From NCBI RefSeq assembly GCF_004208415.1, contig NZ_CP035758.1, positions 10,726,001 through 10,790,000 on the forward strand: DNA of 64,000 nt, in the 5' to 3' direction. Made by a program: the position numbers and the translations under genes. The notes beneath the pieces were generated by a model that was given only the letters and a program-made list of their open reading frames with translations, had not been told where the DNA came from and ran no database searches. Positions 30,117 to 38,896 of the stretch are shown piece after piece. The stretch is from Ktedonosporobacter rubrisoli. Lineage in GTDB: Bacteria > Chloroflexota > Ktedonobacteria > Ktedonobacterales > Ktedonobacteraceae. Every line of letters begins with the position of its first letter. Within the stretch, counting starts at the first letter, position 1.

Positions 30117-30616
30117 ACTTTCCTCGCTTTTCCATATATTTCAGTCTGCACTCTATTAATCATCTCTTTGCCTTCCGGAAAGGCCAGACCACAACCAATT
30201 GTAGGCTGTCACAGTTCGTCGGCATATGCTCCAACGATAAAGAGCATTTAGGTTAATACATAATTTCAAAAATAAATGCTATCCAAGATTCATCTATTCT
30301 ATCTAGAATGCGAAATATTGTTGCTAGTTAAGGAGAAACAATTTCCTTTCCATAAGATAAATGAATAAATATACTACTTTATGTTTATTAGCAGATATGA
30401 TGGTGAACAGAGGATATGTGGCGAGCGAGAAAAGGCTGGCAACGTATCCAGAAGGCCTATCTCCAGGCTCTGTCATGGGGATTGTGCTATAACCCCCATG
30501 ACGATGAGAATGTCTAGAGAGGCGATCATATCCCTGGTAGCGTCAGGACAACCAAAAGCATCTCCAGAAGGAAGTACCTTTGCCTGGTATGCTCCGGAGC
30601 AGCATTAGACAGTGAT
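30117..30616. other. Intergenic region, no gene recognised
   Basis: 500 bp, AT-rich around 30240-30390. A short rightward frame near 30381-30608 has no ribosome binding site or domain and is not called. Confidence 0.45.
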
Positions 30617-31015
30617 CTAGCTCTTTCTCTGCAATTGCCCTTGAAGCGCTACGAGGTCCGCGTAGAGATCATTAGTCACGATGAGGCCGTCGTTAACGAT
30701 CAAGAGGCCGACCATATCAAAGCTGACGTCTACCCCTGCCGTGGTTATTCCTGTTACAATGGCCTCAAAGACGAAGTGGATCTCCCCAAAGAGCATTGCG
30801 CGGAAATTGAAGCGCATATTTTCGATGAGGGCCATTTCTTTGGCGAAAGCGGCACGCACGGCCTGTAGGCCATGATGGGGACCGCCAAGCCCATGAAAGT
30901 GGTAAGAAGTGTCTTCGCTGTGCATGCTCATGATAGCGTCGAGGTCATGGCTATTCCATGCATCGCCATAACGGGCAGCTAACTCCTGCAGGGCAGAAAC
31001 ATTGCTCGTTGTCAT
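30617..31015 (-). CDS. NTF2-like/SnoaL-like protein
   Basis: A 132-residue cone-shaped alpha+beta domain: LQELAARYGDAWNSHDLDAI, MSMHSEDTSYHFHGLGGPHH and GLQAVRAAFAKEMALIE, the standard opening of NTF2-like proteins. The later strands include FDMVGLLIVNDGLIVTNDLY. The family spans ketosteroid isomerases, polyketide cyclases and unassigned enzymes. The start at 31015 is preferred because GGAG lies 6-7 bases upstream; an in-frame ATG four codons earlier lacks a site. It is downstream of, and co-directional with, the DUF3237 gene. Confidence 0.8.
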   Translation of the reverse strand: MTTSNVSALQELAARYGDAWNSHDLDAIMSMHSEDTSYHFHGLGGPHHGLQAVRAAFAKEMALIENMRFNFRAMLFGEIHFVFEAIVTGITTAGVDVSFDMVGLLIVNDGLIVTNDLYADLVALQGQLQRKS

Positions 31016-31155
31016 TGCAATCTCCATATTCAGATGGTGCTAGAAGGTGACGATGAACTATGACGAGAGCTTATCGAGAGATGTGCTTGCAGCTCGCCCG
31101 GCATCACAGGCTCTTGGTAGCACCTGTACTTGTTTTGTTTGTGTGATTCTCTCGC

Positions 31156-31616
31156 TTACTTCACGCTAAAGAACTGGTAAGAGATGCCTCCTTGAGTGAG
31201 CTTTACAGAGCCAATCACGACGACATGATGCAGCCACTCATACTGCCTTGCGCCAGTCTCGAAAGTCGCGGTGACTGCACAACGATAGGCTTCGTGGTCA
31301 ACCGACTCTCCTGCAAGCCAGGGAGTGCCAACCTGGAAGATGTTGGTGAGATAGCCACGGTATTGCGTATAAATGGCGGCGCCGTCCTCTGTTTGTAATG
31401 TCGCCCGTACGTCGAGTTCAGCTGTTCCATCGGGTCGGATTAGGAGCCATTCACCGCTGCCGGGAAGCACCTTCCCTTTGAAATGAGGACCTTCGAACTC
31501 CCCGATTTGGCCAGGAAAATGCGACGATCCCCATGAGGATTTTTCCCAACAGAGACAGGTGCATCAAGCAGAACCGACATTGTGAAAAGAAATTCGAGTT
31601 GAGGCAGATCTGGCAT
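31156..31616 (-). pseudogene. DUF3237 family protein, frameshifted
   Basis: A DUF3237 (UPF0311) protein of 153 residues once one base is restored. The N-terminal part, MPDLPQLEFLFTMSVLLDAP and VSVGKNPHGDRRIF, is in one frame. The rest, GQIGEFEGPHFKGKVLPGSG then EWLLIRPDGTAELDVRATLQ, is in the next and runs to the normal end. The shift falls in an A4 run on the plus strand (31516-31519); one extra base there would rejoin the halves. An AAAGGA site precedes the start at 31616. The family is often found beside degradation or secondary-metabolite genes and has no established function. It may be a true pseudogene or a homopolymer miscall. Confidence 0.75.
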
Positions 31617-31828
31617 CGTTAACGTCCTTTTCCTCTGAAAACCAATACGTATACTGGTCTGACAAGAATATGAGCAGCCTCTCTCTAACTGAGTTGAAAA
31701 CAGCAAACGGAGATGAATTATTTGACCCTCATCCCTTGTCTTTGCTCTTTGTTTCCAGAACTGGAAGCTGATGATAGAATACAGTCTGTTCATATATGAA
31801 TACTTTGTTCAATAACGCTGTAAGTTTT

Positions 31829-31858
31829 ACTATATAAGACTGTTCTGTTTCAGGTCAA
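31829..31858 (-). promoter_or_regulatory. Sigma70-like promoter with conserved spacer, copy B
   Basis: Minus strand -35 TTGACC (31858-31853), 18-bp spacer, -10 TATAGT (31834-31829). The upstream side shares a GCAAGGAAGACAGACAAA-like block with copy A at 28432-28461. It would drive the DUF3237/NTF2-like pair with a 5' leader of about 200 nt. Confidence 0.5.
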
Positions 31859-32127
31859 GGGAAATACACATAAATTTCTACTTGAGCAAGGAAGACAGAC
31901 AAAAACTGCAAAATTGTTTTGTAGTAAACAGATATCCGCCATACTCCACCATCAGCGATCCGCTCGAAGAGAGGAAACATCTGCGTCCTGACCCCCCTCA
32001 TCAGTAGATGAAGAGAACACATTAGAGAAACTTCGACGGACATTTTACTAAAATTGTCTAATAGTAAACAAAATACAAAATATTGTCTGCAATTGTGTTT
32101 TTACATGATAAGTTAGCTTTCTTTCTC

Positions 32128-32195
32128 TTGACCATGTAAAAGAGCATATTCTATGCTACATTCACGGCGCTTGTAAAAGAGCATATTCATTGCTA
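32128..32195 (+). promoter_or_regulatory. Promoter overlapped by a 24-bp direct repeat
   Basis: A -35 TTGACC (32128-32133), an 18-bp spacer and TATGCT (32152-32157) read toward the small peptide gene. The 24-bp units at 32135-32158 and 32172-32195 share the core GTAAAAGAGCATATTC and differ only near the end (TATGCTA against ATTGCTA). Unit 1 covers the spacer and -10; unit 2 would lie just past the start of transcription. This suggests a repressor binding both. Confidence 0.5.
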
Positions 32196-32293
32196 AAAAG
32201 TATGGTTTTCTACCATGTTCGAAGAACATGATGATGACCGCAAGCAGGAATGCTTTACTGATATAAAAGTATTTCTGCGAGAAGGAGAATTGT

Positions 32294-32458
32294 ATGCAGC
32301 AAAATGTCACAAATTTTAGACGAAGGCTAGCTGTCGTTTTCGTTGCTCTGCTGATCCTGGGAGCTCTCGCTGTAAGCACCGTAGTAGCGTCAAATCCTGC
32401 CAGCCAACTAGCGAGCGTGCGAATAACATCAGCTAATTCCTATGACAGAGAGTGGTAG
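32294..32458 (+). CDS. Small exported or membrane-anchored peptide (54 aa)
   Basis: 54 residues: a basic N-terminus MQQNVTNFRRR, a hydrophobic segment LAVVFVALLILGALAVSTVV, then a polar tail (ASNPASQLASVRITSANSYD, REW). The layout is that of a signal peptide or single membrane anchor, with a possible AVA-like cleavage point near VVAS. A strong GAAGGAG site lies 7 bases before the ATG. It follows a promoter with direct repeats (32128-32195). I do not recognise the family; a signalling or antimicrobial peptide is possible but unproven. Confidence 0.6.
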   Translation: MQQNVTNFRRRLAVVFVALLILGALAVSTVVASNPASQLASVRITSANSYDREW

Positions 32459-32653
32459 AGGGTAGAAGAATAGTCTTCGGATAAGAAAAGATTTGGCGTC
32501 TGAGAATTTGTTGGGGAGATTGTAGATGGCAATCGCAGTACTATCATGGAGATCTCTATGCTATTTTCTCGCACGCCATTTCTTTATCAAATTGAGCCCT
32601 CTCTATGAAATTACTCCCAGGCTTCTCGCAGGATAATTGAGCAAGGTATTGAC

Positions 32654-34339
32654 ATGGAGAGATATCTGCCCAAGAGAAGCTCTTCCTGGGCACTATCCAA
32701 AGAGAAAGAAGCAACTTCCATGGAACTCCATAATATCCAGGTTCTCTACGACTTTGCTATTTACAATTGTCTTCACTTTGGCTCATACACTGAGCTTATC
32801 TATGAGGATCAACAGCTGCAGACCCGTCAATATAGCAATATTGAGCTAGCAAGAGAAGCGACGCAGCTCGCCGCAGGGCTGCGCTCCCTGGGGATAAAGC
32901 CGGGCGATCGAGTCCTGGTGATGATGCCTAATTGTCCCGAAGTAGTTATTGCCTATCAAGCCATTGCCCGTGTGGGAGCAGTACTGGTTCCTATCCTCTC
33001 GCAACTCAAGGAAGCGGAAGTTCAGTTTATTGCTATGAGCGCGGCTGCCAAAGCTATTCTTACTGACAATCCGCATCCTTTAGCGCTATACAATTCCCTG
33101 GCTGCACTTCCTACGGCACCCTATATCATCTACACGGGCATTACTTCTGAGCAGAAAGAGCAACCTGATACGATATCGCAGCTGCTGTCTTATGAAGAGG
33201 TTGTAGCGAGAGGAACAGAAAAAGCCGATCATTATCTGACAGACCTGGATGGTATCAAGCCAGCACCAGATGACATTGCGGTCATACTCTATACCTCAGG
33301 AACTACCGGCAATCCTAAGGGGGTCACGCTCACTCACCGCAAGCTTGTTTCTAATGCGATTGGGGCAAGCGAGATAGACGAATCAGCAGCACCCGGTCAA
33401 GGAAAGCGGCTCGTTACCCTTCCTCTGGCCCATGCATTTGGTATCCTGACCCTGAACGCCTCTTATCTTACAGGTGCACAGATTAACTTGCATTCCCGCT
33501 TCAACCCTTACCAGGTTCTCTCAGCAATCGAACGCTATCGGATTACCACTTTTGCCGGAGTCCCCGCCACGTTTGTTGCTTTGCTCTCTGTATCAGATGG
33601 CAGAACCTATGATACCAGAAGCTTGCAGTATTGTTCCTGTGGCTCTGCTCCTCTTCCCGTTCCTGTTCTGGAAAGCTTCCAGCAGAAATTTAATTGCCAG
33701 ATTCGTGAAGGTTACGGACTTTCAGAGGTCAGCGCATCGCTCACGGTACATCGCGCGAATATGCTCCAGAAGCCCGGATCGGTTGGCAAGCCATTGCCCA
33801 ATGTTGAGATTCTGATCGTAGATGAGCAAGATAACCGTGTACCACCTGGGGCGCTTGGCGAAATTATCGCTCGTGGCCCCAATATCATGAGCGGCTATTA
33901 TAACTTTCCTGAGGAGACGCGAAGAGCTATGCGAAATGGCTGGCTGCATACAGGCGATATCGGCCGTTTCGACGAAGATGGCTACCTCTATATCGTTGAA
34001 CGCAAGAAGGATCTGATTATTCGTGGCGGTTTGAACATTTATCCACGCGATATTGAGGAGGTTTTGGTGGCACATCCCGCTGTCCTTGAGGCTGCTGTGA
34101 TCGGTATTCCTTCGGAACGTATGGGTGAAGAGGTTAAAGCTTTTGTTGCGGTTCGTTCATTCATTGACGCCGAGATGTTGATGGCTTATTGCCGCGAGAA
34201 ACTGGCAAATTACAAGACTCCTAGCCAGATCGAATTTATACAGGCGTTACCACGCAACGCACTTAATAAGATCGATAAGAAGGAGCTACGAAAGCGACAT
34301 ACTCTTTGTGCCGCTGGACGAAAGGAAATGCCCTCGTAG
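32654..34339 (+). CDS. Acyl-CoA synthetase/AMP-dependent ligase
   Basis: A 561-residue ANL-superfamily enzyme. AMP-binding motif: VILYTSGTTGNPKGVTLTHR. The A5-type motif IREGYGLSEVSAS, the A7 motif WLHTGDIGRFDEDGYLYIVE and the hinge RKKDLIIRGGLNIYPRDIEE follow, with the catalytic Lys near the C-terminus in LPRNALNKIDKKELRK. It adenylates a carboxylic acid and transfers it to CoA, most like long-chain acyl-CoA ligases. The start at 32654 has a weak AAGG site; an ATG at 32720 would remove 22 residues that are poorly conserved in the family. It is not obviously in an operon. Confidence 0.88.
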   Translation: MERYLPKRSSSWALSKEKEATSMELHNIQVLYDFAIYNCLHFGSYTELIYEDQQLQTRQYSNIELAREATQLAAGLRSLGIKPGDRVLVMMPNCPEVVIAYQAIARVGAVLVPILSQLKEAEVQFIAMSAAAKAILTDNPHPLALYNSLAALPTAPYIIYTGITSEQKEQPDTISQLLSYEEVVARGTEKADHYLTDLDGIKPAPDDIAVILYTSGTTGNPKGVTLTHRKLVSNAIGASEIDESAAPGQGKRLVTLPLAHAFGILTLNASYLTGAQINLHSRFNPYQVLSAIERYRITTFAGVPATFVALLSVSDGRTYDTRSLQYCSCGSAPLPVPVLESFQQKFNCQIREGYGLSEVSASLTVHRANMLQKPGSVGKPLPNVEILIVDEQDNRVPPGALGEIIARGPNIMSGYYNFPEETRRAMRNGWLHTGDIGRFDEDGYLYIVERKKDLIIRGGLNIYPRDIEEVLVAHPAVLEAAVIGIPSERMGEEVKAFVAVRSFIDAEMLMAYCREKLANYKTPSQIEFIQALPRNALNKIDKKELRKRHTLCAAGRKEMPS

Positions 34340-34514
34340 AGAGTTTGCTATATACGAAATTCAAGAACATTCTTGTGGGGAGGAAACATTGCAAGTTCTG
34401 CTAACGCAGATTTGGCTATTTCGGAAAATCCCTCGCGATCTAAGAATCGTCACTTGAAAATGGAGGCTTGAGGGGAGAGCAGAGAAAAGAGCTGGTCCAT
34501 ATCTCCTCTTGTTT

Positions 34515-34775
34515 TCAGCTGAGTGCGGAGGTGTCTTCGCCTGAAAAATCTGAAGAACAGGAAACGCTCTTTTCCTCTTCTTGCCTGGAAGGACATGGCT
34601 TATCTGCGTAGGAGCAGTACACGCAGCAGTCATCGCTTTTGTGAACATGGGTCATGCCGCAAGCTTCACAGATGTAGGCTAATTGACAAAAGGTCGTCGG
34701 CATCATTACCTGCTGCTGATGCTGACATCGTGGATTGGGGCAGGTCAGGGTTGCCAAAAGGGCCGTGTTTTTCAT
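34515..34775 (-). CDS. GDCCxC-type small Cys-rich protein
   Basis: An 86-residue protein with ten cysteines: TCPNPRCQHQQ, a CQLAYICEACGMTHVHKSDD stretch, then CCVYCSYADKPCPS and VSCSS. The D-CC-VYCSY-PCP signature defines the short GDCCxC family commonly found in mercury-resistance operons. A role in metal binding or redox buffering is inferred. An excellent AAGGAGG site precedes the ATG. It lies 118 bp downstream of the merR-like gene and is read in the same direction. No mercuric reductase or transporter is present. Confidence 0.82.
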   Translation of the reverse strand: MKNTALLATLTCPNPRCQHQQQVMMPTTFCQLAYICEACGMTHVHKSDDCCVYCSYADKPCPSRQEEEKSVSCSSDFSGEDTSALS

Positions 34776-34893
34776 GTGTGCCTCCTTGTGTCTCGTGTCT
34801 TTATTGCAATGTATAATCAAGAAGACCTGGGACTCTTGAGTTGGGGAAGACATTGGGCAAAGACGCGTCGAGTCCAGGCTTCGAGTGGCAGCA

Positions 34894-35334
34894 TTACATA
34901 CCCTCCTTCTGATGTATGATCCGCTCAAACCACTCTTGCTGGTCCAGAGCATCAAGCATGGGACAAGCACTTGCCGGTCCTTCTCCTGTACACAGGGAAG
35001 CCACCTGGAGGAGCGCCTGTCGCATGTGTTGAAGTTCAACAATTTTTTGCTCCACTTCCACAAGTTTCGTCTCCGCGCGCTCTTTGACTTGCGAGCATGT
35101 TGTCTGAGCATCCACGCGCAGCGTGAGCAGTTCCAGAATCTCCTTGAGAGAGAAACCGAGAAGCTTTGCGCGCTTGATAAAGCGAATCCGTTTGATCGCT
35201 TCAAGAGAGTATTGTCGATAGCCAGAGGCCCGCCGTGTGGGCTCCGAGAGCAGCCCCTCACGCTCATAGAAGCGAACGGTTTCTACACCAACGCCAGCAC
35301 GGCGCGCAACTTGTCCAATGGAGAACCCTTCCAT
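34894..35334 (-). CDS. merR: MerR-family regulator, mercury-type
   Basis: A 146-residue MerR protein. Winged helix: FSIGQVARRAGVGVETVRFY with EREGLLSEPTRRASGYRQYS. A long dimerisation helix follows. Three Cys match the Hg(II)-binding set of MerR: one in TCSQVKERAE, then LCTGEGPASACPMLDALD. Mercury or a similar thiophilic metal is therefore the likely inducer. The start at 35334 has an AAGGAG site; an upstream in-frame ATG at 35364 would overlap the promoter. The promoter at 35356-35387 has the stretched spacing needed for MerR-type activation. The GDCCxC gene downstream is the probable target. Confidence 0.87.
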   Translation of the reverse strand: MEGFSIGQVARRAGVGVETVRFYEREGLLSEPTRRASGYRQYSLEAIKRIRFIKRAKLLGFSLKEILELLTLRVDAQTTCSQVKERAETKLVEVEQKIVELQHMRQALLQVASLCTGEGPASACPMLDALDQQEWFERIIHQKEGM

Positions 35335-35355
35335 AACTGTAGCTCCTTCGAGAAA

Positions 35356-35387
35356 ACTATACACTCTGTACTATACTATAGAGTCAA
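35356..35387 (-). promoter_or_regulatory. MerR-type promoter/operator
   Basis: Minus strand -35 TTGACT (35387-35382) and -10 TATAGT (35361-35356) with a 20-bp spacer. The spacer carries the dyad ACTCT...AGAGT. Overlong spacing with a centred dyad is the signature of promoters that MerR regulators untwist. Confidence 0.75.
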
Positions 35388-35486
35388 GGGGAAATAGACG
35401 AATTCCGAGTCGCTGAGAAACATCGGAATTACGAAATTTTAGGAGGGAGCAACTGTGACGACACTGCAGCCAGGCTATGGAACTTT

Positions 35487-38400
35487 TCATGTCTCCTGCT
35501 GAACAACGAGCGGTGCTTTTTCCAATCCTTCCCGTATGCGTCGATGCAAGTGGTAGGCCATTTGCTCTTCTTCTCTCTTCAGCCCTAGCAAGCGATTGCA
35601 GTGCATATGTACGAAGCTGCTATAGATTCCTGTTAGCGATTGACTTAGCTCCTGCTGAGATGCCGCTTCTGCTAATTGCTGTGCGATGCGTATCATACTA
35701 ACGTTTTGCGAAGAGAAGATCTTCTCTATATGCTCTCCTCCTGCTAGAGTCGAGAGCGCTGCTGGAGCGCCGAGCAAGGCGCGAAGCTGTGCTTTGTAGT
35801 GTCGATAGGCTGCTCCTGATGCGCTGCGTGACTGAGCCCGTTCACGGCACCACTGCAAGCGCTTTACTGGCGTCAAACCTAGCTGTGCAAGCAAGGTATC
35901 AATGCTCAGGACTGCTAAGACGATGCGCTCCAAGGTTACGATGCGTGCGCTAAGAAGATATAAAAACTCTGCAGTAGTTATGCTATCTGCAGCAAAAAAA
36001 GCTTCTGCTGCCAGCATTCCTCCTGGTCCACCATAGCGCTCTATTTCTCGCTCATATACATCGAACGTGAATTTGAGGCAGGGACCATCCATCATCAGCT
36101 GGGTAGCCCATCTGCTGAGCTCAGGAGTGAGTTGGTGCATAAGTACTGTTGCGTTGCCACGAAAGCGTACGCGGATATGTGGGTCCGGATCAGCATAACG
36201 AAGAAAGTACCAATCTTCGGCCAGACCACGTTTCAGCGCCTCCTGGGCGAAGGTACGAATGGGGCCAGCGATCAAGTCATTCTGAAGCGATGGAGCGCAA
36301 TACAGCTTAACATAGAGCCATTCGCTTCCCGGTGGATACAGACGTTGTTGATTGAAAGTGTTGAGAGAGATAGTGGAAGTAGCTATCTTGTCTACCTTCA
36401 ATGCTTTGCGGGGCTGACGCAGTGCCAGTGAAATAACTAACTCGGGCATGTAGTGTCCCTCTGGCCCCTCAAGCCAGGCATGTCTGGGTTCAGGAAGCCC
36501 TTCCTGCAAAACCACACTTTTTCCTTGCTTGATCTTTTGTAAGTCCATACGAAGTATTTCTGCCTGTTCCTGGCATTCCAGATCCAGGAGCAATCGATGA
36601 TCAAACTCGCCTAAGTAGACGTAGCGCGGGACGCTCCACTTCTCTCGCCATGTTCTGAGTGATGGCAAGAATTCTTTCGTCGATGCCAGTGCAAAAGCGT
36701 TCAGATGAAATGAAGAATGTATACGCCACTGAGCCAGGCGCAGGATAGTACGTCCTGTTTGAACGCGAGGGAGAAATGGAAATCCTTCTGCCTCCCCCAA
36801 TGGAATTGACGCAGTTGGGGAGTCTGGTCCTGGCTTAAATCGCTCAAGAATCTAGCAATAGCAGGTGCCTGCAAGGGATCAAGCATATGCCCTGAACTCA
36901 CGATGAGGTCACACTGTTTTGCAGTCCAGCGCGCGTAGAAGCGCTTGTTGCGCACACCGATGACGATTTCTTTTAGAGGAATGATCTGGGCAGAACTTGT
37001 CCCTTTGCTTACTCCATAAAGGATTTCATATCTTCGTGTGTTCGGACGCAATAGTACATTAGCAAGACGGCTGTCCCTGGGCATATAGACCAATTCGGCC
37101 CAGATAGAGCCAGGTGTGAGGGCTTCTTCAGTTGATGCAGTACGCCTGAGAGCTTCCGTAGCCTCCGCTCCCAGCAGATTGGAGAAGCGTGCCAGTGTAC
37201 GGCCTGCTTGTTGAGTTCCTCCATTAGGGCCAATAATCAGATGAAATTGGCCTTTGTTAAGAGCTGTTAATGAAGAAGTTGCAAGTAACACATAAATATC
37301 TAGCGATGGAGGCGCTGTTTCCAGAGCCAGGTGCGATGGTTCAAGTGAAAGAAATGTCTTCTCATCAAGATGAAGGATAGACTGTCGATCACGCAGGGCG
37401 GTTAATGCGAGATTGAGGAGCACCTGTTCCCGCACTGATTGCGGTTTTTTCTCTTTCGTAATAGAGGCCTGTCTGTCGACATAATGGGCGGGAAGGCCTA
37501 ATCCGATCTGGGAATCGAGCAACTCTAGGAGAGGGATCTCGCGATATTCACCATAGCGCTCAAGAAATGCGCGACGATACGTTGCAAGATAGAGATAGCC
37601 ATCGGGTAAAGGAGAGAGATTTAAGAGAAGTTGTGCAGCAGCAGCTATTTCCTCTCCGAGCGATCTTGTGATCTGCTTCCCGGCGAGATCAAATGCCATA
37701 TCAACATGCTGAAAGTGGCTCGAAACCTCCTTTTCCCCTTTTCCCTTTGGTCTGGAGGAAACGGGAAAGGTTCCCTGGACTTCTTCTTTTTTCTGCTGGC
37801 TATGAAGCTCATCAAGCATATAATCTATCTCTTTTGCTCTTTGCACGAGATTTCGGTACGTTGGCATGCTTTCTTCCTCTGGGGAAGGTTAGCCCAGGCC
37901 GTCAGGGCCTGCAAGTAGTCCTGCAATTCGCGAGCGACTGGAGCAATAGGGGGAAGCAGGGCGACACGATCTGCAAGGTAATGTGCGGGAGATTTGCAGC
38001 CGGTAAGAGGGGGCCGTAGATCAGTTAGCAGGAAGGTATGTTGCCAGAGCACCTTGAGTAATGCTTCAACGTTTTTAAGCGTGGCTCCGGGCGTAGAGGC
38101 AAGCAACATCTCTAGCAGATCTGTATAAAGGACAGGAGCATGAGCTATAGATAATGCGCGTATGGCGACACCGGTAGCCTTCATAGAAACCTGTGTAACT
38201 GACCTGGGCCTTCCTGAGGGGAGTCCTTCCTCTAGAAAAATTCTTCCTCGGCGCATTGTGAGAGCAGAGTTTGCTTGAAAATGAAGATAGGGCTGGACCG
38301 CTGGGAGGGCCTCAATTTTCCAGATGAGCTGCAGGAGCCATCCCATATCGGGGCTCATGTGCAGAGATGGGGCACAAGGTGCAAGAGAAAGGTTGCTGAT

Positions 38401-38862
38401 CTCTCCCCAATGGGCAAGAGCGACTCCGGCAAAACATCCGTACGGCGTTGGTCGCGTTGTCATCCGGATGAGATAACGCAGCAGCTTTTGCTCACGATAC
38501 AAAGAGGTTTTGTTGGCGGAAAGAGAACGCTCTAATTCGTCGAAGAGGTCGATGCTGCCTACTACTAGTGCCTGGCGCGCCGCGGGGTTCTGGAAAAAAG
38601 TAATAAGATGTGGATGGGGACTCTGCTTCTGATCCAGGCCTATTTCCTTACCTTGAGAGGGGCGCGTAGCGTCGATTTCATAAGGCGTAATTTGGCATGC
38701 ATATGCCAAATAGTTTTCGATGGGAAAGCGGGGAGTGCGGACCAGAATCGTATCTAGCGGTACATAGAGTAGATCCTGATGCCGGAGGAAGGCCGGTGCT
38801 GGTAACGGGCTCACAAACTTATCGAACGATTGCAATACAGAGCTCCTTCTTTGCACATTCAT
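35487..38862 (-). pseudogene. lanB: Class I lanthipeptide dehydratase LanB (left operon), two frameshifts
   Basis: A full-length LanB of about 1,125 residues if two missing bases are restored. N-terminal (glutamylation) domain from about 38862 with LYVPLDTILVRTPRFPIENY and LRYLIRMTTRPTPYGCFAGV. The middle continues in the next frame from TYRNLVQRAKEIDYML, and the C-terminal elimination (SpaB_C-like) domain is in the third frame with GSEWLYVKLYCAPSLQNDLI and DWYFLRYADPDPHIRVRFRG. Shift 1 lies near 37866-37890. Shift 2 is one missing base in a C5 run (36794-36798), where RQFHWG should continue into EAEGFPFLPR. The intact paralogue at 43747-46968 aligns across all three parts. Either the left operon is dying or the bases are miscalled. 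The start at 38862 (MNVQRR) follows the lanC stop by 34 bp. Confidence 0.82.
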
Positions 38863-38896
38863 AGATTTTGACAGAAAAGCGATAGAACCATGCCCC

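Noticed and set aside
32135..32195. A possible CRISPR array
   Set aside because: Only two 24-bp units 37 bp apart, with no further repeats and no cas genes; better explained as an operator pair.
34775..35267. An N-terminal extension of the GDCCxC gene to 250 residues
   Set aside because: The extension is antisense-like or out-of-frame to merR; the AAGGAGG site at the 34775 start settles the true N-terminus.
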